This document shows, one piece after another, positions 14,086-16,471 of a DNA stretch of 16,471 bases (positions are counted from its first letter, which is position 1; each line of letters begins with the position of its first letter). The translations under genes and the position numbers were made by a program. The stretch spans positions 1 through 16,471 of the forward strand of contig JAJECF010000186.1 of assembly GCA_022822125.1 (NCBI GenBank). The letters run 5' to 3'. Under the pieces are notes generated by a model. That model did not search any database. It had not been told where the DNA came from and saw only the letters and a program-made list of their open reading frames with translations. This DNA is from Alphaproteobacteria bacterium. GTDB lineage: Bacteria; Pseudomonadota; Alphaproteobacteria; Bin95.

Positions 14086-15129
14086 TCAATCGGCGCTGGC
14101 CAGGCGGGCGAGCGTGTTGTTGTCGAAGCGATAGGCGAACACGCGCCCGTCCGAGTCGCCGCCCAGCAGGCAGCTCCCGTCCGGGGACCAGGCGAGGTCT
14201 GCGACGGGACTCCCCTGCGGGGCGGCGAGGCTGTGCCTGTGCGGCCGCGTAGTCAGGCTCACCAGTTCGAGACCGCCGTCATTATATCCGGCGGCCGCGA
14301 GCGCAAGGCGCGGGTTGGCGCACACCCTGGCGACCAGCTGTTCGCTGTAGCGTCCCAGCATTCGCGGGGCCGGCGACGGCAGGCGGCCGTTCTCGAACGG
14401 CCAGCCGCTCACCGTGTCGGCCCCGGATGCGACCAGCCAGACGTCGTCGGCGCTCCAGCCGATGGATTTGACCTTGTTGATGCAGGGACCGAGGCTGACG
14501 TCCTGCCCGGAAACGAGGTCCCAGGCGTGCAGCGTCTTTTCCTGGGTGGCCGTCACCACGAACCGTTCGTTCCTGCTCCAGCTGAGATCGAGATGCGAAC
14601 CCCGGCGATGCAGGCGCTGCGGTTCGCCGCGCTGTCCGTTCAGCGCCCAAAGGCTCGCCCCGTTGTAGTGCGAAACGGCCAGGCGCCGGCCGCTGCTGTC
14701 GAAAACCAGACCCGCGACGGTGCTTGGATGCCCTCCGAGCTCTGCAACCTCCCGTCCCTCGGCGTCCAGCAGCCGGACTAGCGCACCGTCGGGGATTGCC
14801 CTCAAGCCGCATGGGTGGGAGGCGAGCCGGTCGGGCCAGGACCGGGTGAGCCGCGCCAGCTCCTGCGGTCCATCCGTGGCGTGAACCCGGTACACGGCGC
14901 CGTCATCGGCCCCGCACAGGAATCCGCGCTCCCGGCAATCGGGGGCCAGCGCCAGAACGGCGCCCCGGGTCAGCGATCGGACCGAGAGCGACGGTTCCCG
15001 TTCGCGGAGGTCCGCAATGCGAACGCACCCGTCCCCGCCGGCGAAAGCCGCATAACGTCCGCCGCGCTCGACGCAAACGCCGGTCAGCGGCGCGTCAACG
15101 ATCCAGTGATCCAGCCTGAAGCCGTTCAA
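14086..15129 (-). CDS. WD40-repeat (beta-propeller) protein
   Basis: About 347 residues form a WD40-type propeller. Repeat blades are recognisable as TVAGLVFDSSGRRLAVSHY (137-155) ending SLWAL, LDLSWSRNERFVVTAT (180-195) ending LHAWDL, VKSIGWSADDVWLVASG (220-236), and VADLAWSPDGSCLLGGDSDG (309-328) ending VFAYRF. There is no signal peptide or membrane segment, so it is cytoplasmic and probably a protein-protein scaffold. The start is TTG 15129, where homology-like sequence begins (NGFRLDHWIVDAPL); no ATG is in frame. An ATG overlapping the upstream gene's stop (ATGA at 15197) is in a different frame and runs into TGA after 23 codons. It lies 64 bp behind the CobW-C gene and is probably in its transcript. 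Confidence 0.82.
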   Translation of the reverse strand: MNGFRLDHWIVDAPLTGVCVERGGRYAAFAGGDGCVRIADLREREPSLSVRSLTRGAVLALAPDCRERGFLCGADDGAVYRVHATDGPQELARLTRSWPDRLASHPCGLRAIPDGALVRLLDAEGREVAELGGHPSTVAGLVFDSSGRRLAVSHYNGASLWALNGQRGEPQRLHRRGSHLDLSWSRNERFVVTATQEKTLHAWDLVSGQDVSLGPCINKVKSIGWSADDVWLVASGADTVSGWPFENGRLPSPAPRMLGRYSEQLVARVCANPRLALAAAGYNDGGLELVSLTTRPHRHSLAAPQGSPVADLAWSPDGSCLLGGDSDGRVFAYRFDNNTLARLASAD

Positions 15130-15193
15130 CGCCGCCTGCGCCGCCCCGGCCGGCCCGGACAGGCGCGCATGGCCGCCGCGCCCGCGGCTGCTC

Positions 15194-15964
15194 TCATGAG
15201 GCCAGGCACGCGCGCAATCCCCGTTCCAGCGCCGCTTCGTCCAGATTACGGCCGATAAACACCAGCCGGCTGGAGCGGGGCCGGTCGCCCCAGGGGTCGC
15301 CGGGCTGGCCGTCGAACAGCATATGCACGCCCTGGAACACGAACCGCCGGTCTTCGCCCTCGATCGCCAGGATCCCCTTCATGCGAAAGATGTCGGGGCC
15401 CTGTGTCTGCAGCAACCGGCTCAGCCAGGCGTTGAGCGCAGCCCCGTCGAGCGCGCCGTCGAGTTCGAGCGCAATCGAACGAACGGTGTCGTCATGCGTG
15501 TGTTCCGGGTTGAAGACGTGCTCCACAGCAAGGTCCATCTTCGCGCCGGCGGCATCGAAGAAGCCGGCCTCGAACTCCTCCGGCTGGTGCTCTGTAAACA
15601 GCGCGTAAAGTCCCGGGCGGTCGGCTGCAAGCGTGAAGTCGTAGCGATCGGCGCCGGTGAGCACCAGCGTTCGGAGCGTTTCGCCCGGCGGGAATGCGGC
15701 GCCCGGTTGCAGTATGTCGGCGGGCGCGGAGAACCGGGTGAAGATTCGTTCCGCCGTTTCCTTCAGCGCCTCGGGCGTCGCCGCATAGATGGGCTCCAGC
15801 ACCGCCGTGACGTGGCCCGGTGTGATCTCCGACACCGGGAGCGCGCCGAGGCTCGGGTATTCTGCGGTCCACCTCGTCGAGCTCGCGCCCAAGCCAAGGA
15901 CGACACGGAGAGACCCGTCATGCTGCTGATAGACCAGGTTCAGGTACTCCGAGAGAACATCCAA
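15194..15964 (-). CDS. CobW C-terminal domain protein lacking a GTPase domain (possibly 5'-truncated)
   Basis: The last 100 residues (about 158-256) are a standard COG0523 C-terminal domain: THDDTVRSIALELDG, DIFRMKGILAI, GEDRRFVFQGVHMLFDG, SSRLVFIGRNLDE. The preceding 150 residues contain no P-loop, CxCC or NKxD; instead there is an unrecognised region (SEITPGHVTAVLEPIYAATP, ADILQPGAAFPPGE, then a beta-rich RYDFTLAADRPGLYALFTEH). The start is doubtful. TTG 15964 is the longest option, but it overlaps a plus-strand gene beginning at 15920 with a good ribosome site. The first 30 or so codons may therefore be foreign DNA read by chance. TTG 15895 is another option. Either this is a distinct two-domain protein or the 5' end of a larger gene was lost at a junction near 15.9 kb. 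Confidence 0.72.
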   Translation of the reverse strand: MDVLSEYLNLVYQQHDGSLRVVLGLGASSTRWTAEYPSLGALPVSEITPGHVTAVLEPIYAATPEALKETAERIFTRFSAPADILQPGAAFPPGETLRTLVLTGADRYDFTLAADRPGLYALFTEHQPEEFEAGFFDAAGAKMDLAVEHVFNPEHTHDDTVRSIALELDGALDGAALNAWLSRLLQTQGPDIFRMKGILAIEGEDRRFVFQGVHMLFDGQPGDPWGDRPRSSRLVFIGRNLDEAALERGLRACLAS

Positions 15965-16471
15965 CAGCTCAAGAACTTCGAGGCGTGCCTGCCTTTGCTA
16001 GGCGGGGTGGGCAGCGTTCGACAAGCCTATCGCTTCGTCCATCTGATCCATCCTGCACGGGACATCATCACCTCCATCAGACGGGCCGACCCGTCTGGAA
16101 ACAAGCTCCCGAAGCATCTCAGAGGATGGAATGTCAGCGCCCAAGATGGCTGCGGGCAAGCAACGATAGTGGACTTGAAGGACTTGCTCGGAATGCTCGT
16201 CCACGTCTACTACCTGAGAATCGACAGCCACGTTCTCGATGCCTTCAACGATTTTGGCAAGCGCGCCATTGTCGAGTACGCGTCATTCCTTGAGGCGATC
16301 TCCCGACTGATCCTGTCGCCTGCCGAAGTCGCTTTGGTCGTTTGCCATCTGGCTAGAGTCGTGCATCTGGAACATCTCGTGTCTCTGCGAGGCACCAAGA
16401 GCACCGGTAAGTCGTTCCGGTTTCCGTCAGTCGACATTCCCGGAACCGGAGACTTCAGCGCACTGCTTTGG
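15920..16471 (+). CDS. Unrecognised protein, 5' part (runs off window)
   Basis: One frame is open from ATG 15920 to the last base, 184 codons without a stop. GGAGAG (15907-15912) lies 7 nt before the ATG, which supports this as a real start. The protein begins MLLIDQVQVLRENIQQLKNF, and the visible part is largely helical, with hydrophobic patches such as LLGMLVHVYYL (about 90-100) and AISRLILSPAEVALVVCHLA. I see no known motif and assign no function. Base composition is visibly lower in GC than the rest of the window, and codon third positions are much less GC-biased, which points to horizontal transfer. It is divergent from, and overlaps the 5' end of, the CobW-C gene. Confidence 0.65.
   Translation, partial: MLLIDQVQVLRENIQQLKNFEACLPLLGGVGSVRQAYRFVHLIHPARDIITSIRRADPSGNKLPKHLRGWNVSAQDGCGQATIVDLKDLLGMLVHVYYLRIDSHVLDAFNDFGKRAIVEYASFLEAISRLILSPAEVALVVCHLARVVHLEHLVSLRGTKSTGKSFRFPSVDIPGTGDFSALLW

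Noticed and set aside
14086..15129. WD40 protein as AztD, the periplasmic zinc chaperone with a propeller fold
   Set aside because: It has no signal peptide and no visible metal-ligand cluster, and its repeats are ordinary WD40.

Overview
The window is high-GC DNA (roughly two-thirds G+C by eye) with alphaproteobacterial gene types: a PhoR-type histidine kinase, a zur-znuCBA operon beside COG0523 and WD40 genes, a Tat-exported cyclase-family protein, and two clusters of short palindromic repeats. The order cannot be fixed from the sequence. About 17 protein genes are supported. No rRNA, tRNA, CRISPR array, transposase or integrase was seen.

Region 1 (1-7600) is catabolic. On the minus strand lie two nearly identical FMN-dependent alpha-hydroxy-acid oxidases/dehydrogenases, one cut by the window edge, with a soluble PhoR-like sensor kinase upstream. 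Divergently on the plus strand are a gamma-glutamyltransferase-fold hydrolase and a short-chain dehydrogenase (SDR). A small secreted protein on the minus strand ends against the SDR. A nucleoside hydrolase followed by a second SDR forms another short plus-strand operon. This looks like scavenging of hydroxy acids, amides and nucleosides, but no substrate can be assigned.

Region 2 (7600-15965) is a zinc-homeostasis block. A tightly overlapping minus-strand operon encodes Zur, a 44-residue membrane peptide, ZnuC, ZnuB and ZnuA. A strong Zur-box-like palindrome sits on its TATAAT promoter element. Divergent from it is a COG0523 (CobW/G3E) protein that keeps the CxCC metal motif but has lost its P-loop and NKxD motif. 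Next comes a Tat-exported cyclase-family protein with a second, weaker Zur-like box on its promoter, so it may belong to the zinc-starvation response. On the opposite strand are a protein with a CobW C-terminal domain but no GTPase domain, and a WD40 protein.

Both convergent gene ends bordering this block (7597-7808 and 13553-14085) are filled with members of one palindromic repeat family. Their hairpin arms differ in sequence but still pair.

Region 3 (from about 15900) has visibly lower GC and carries the 5' part of an unrecognised plus-strand gene that runs off the window. It overlaps the N-terminus of the CobW-C gene, which suggests a recombination junction or island edge there.
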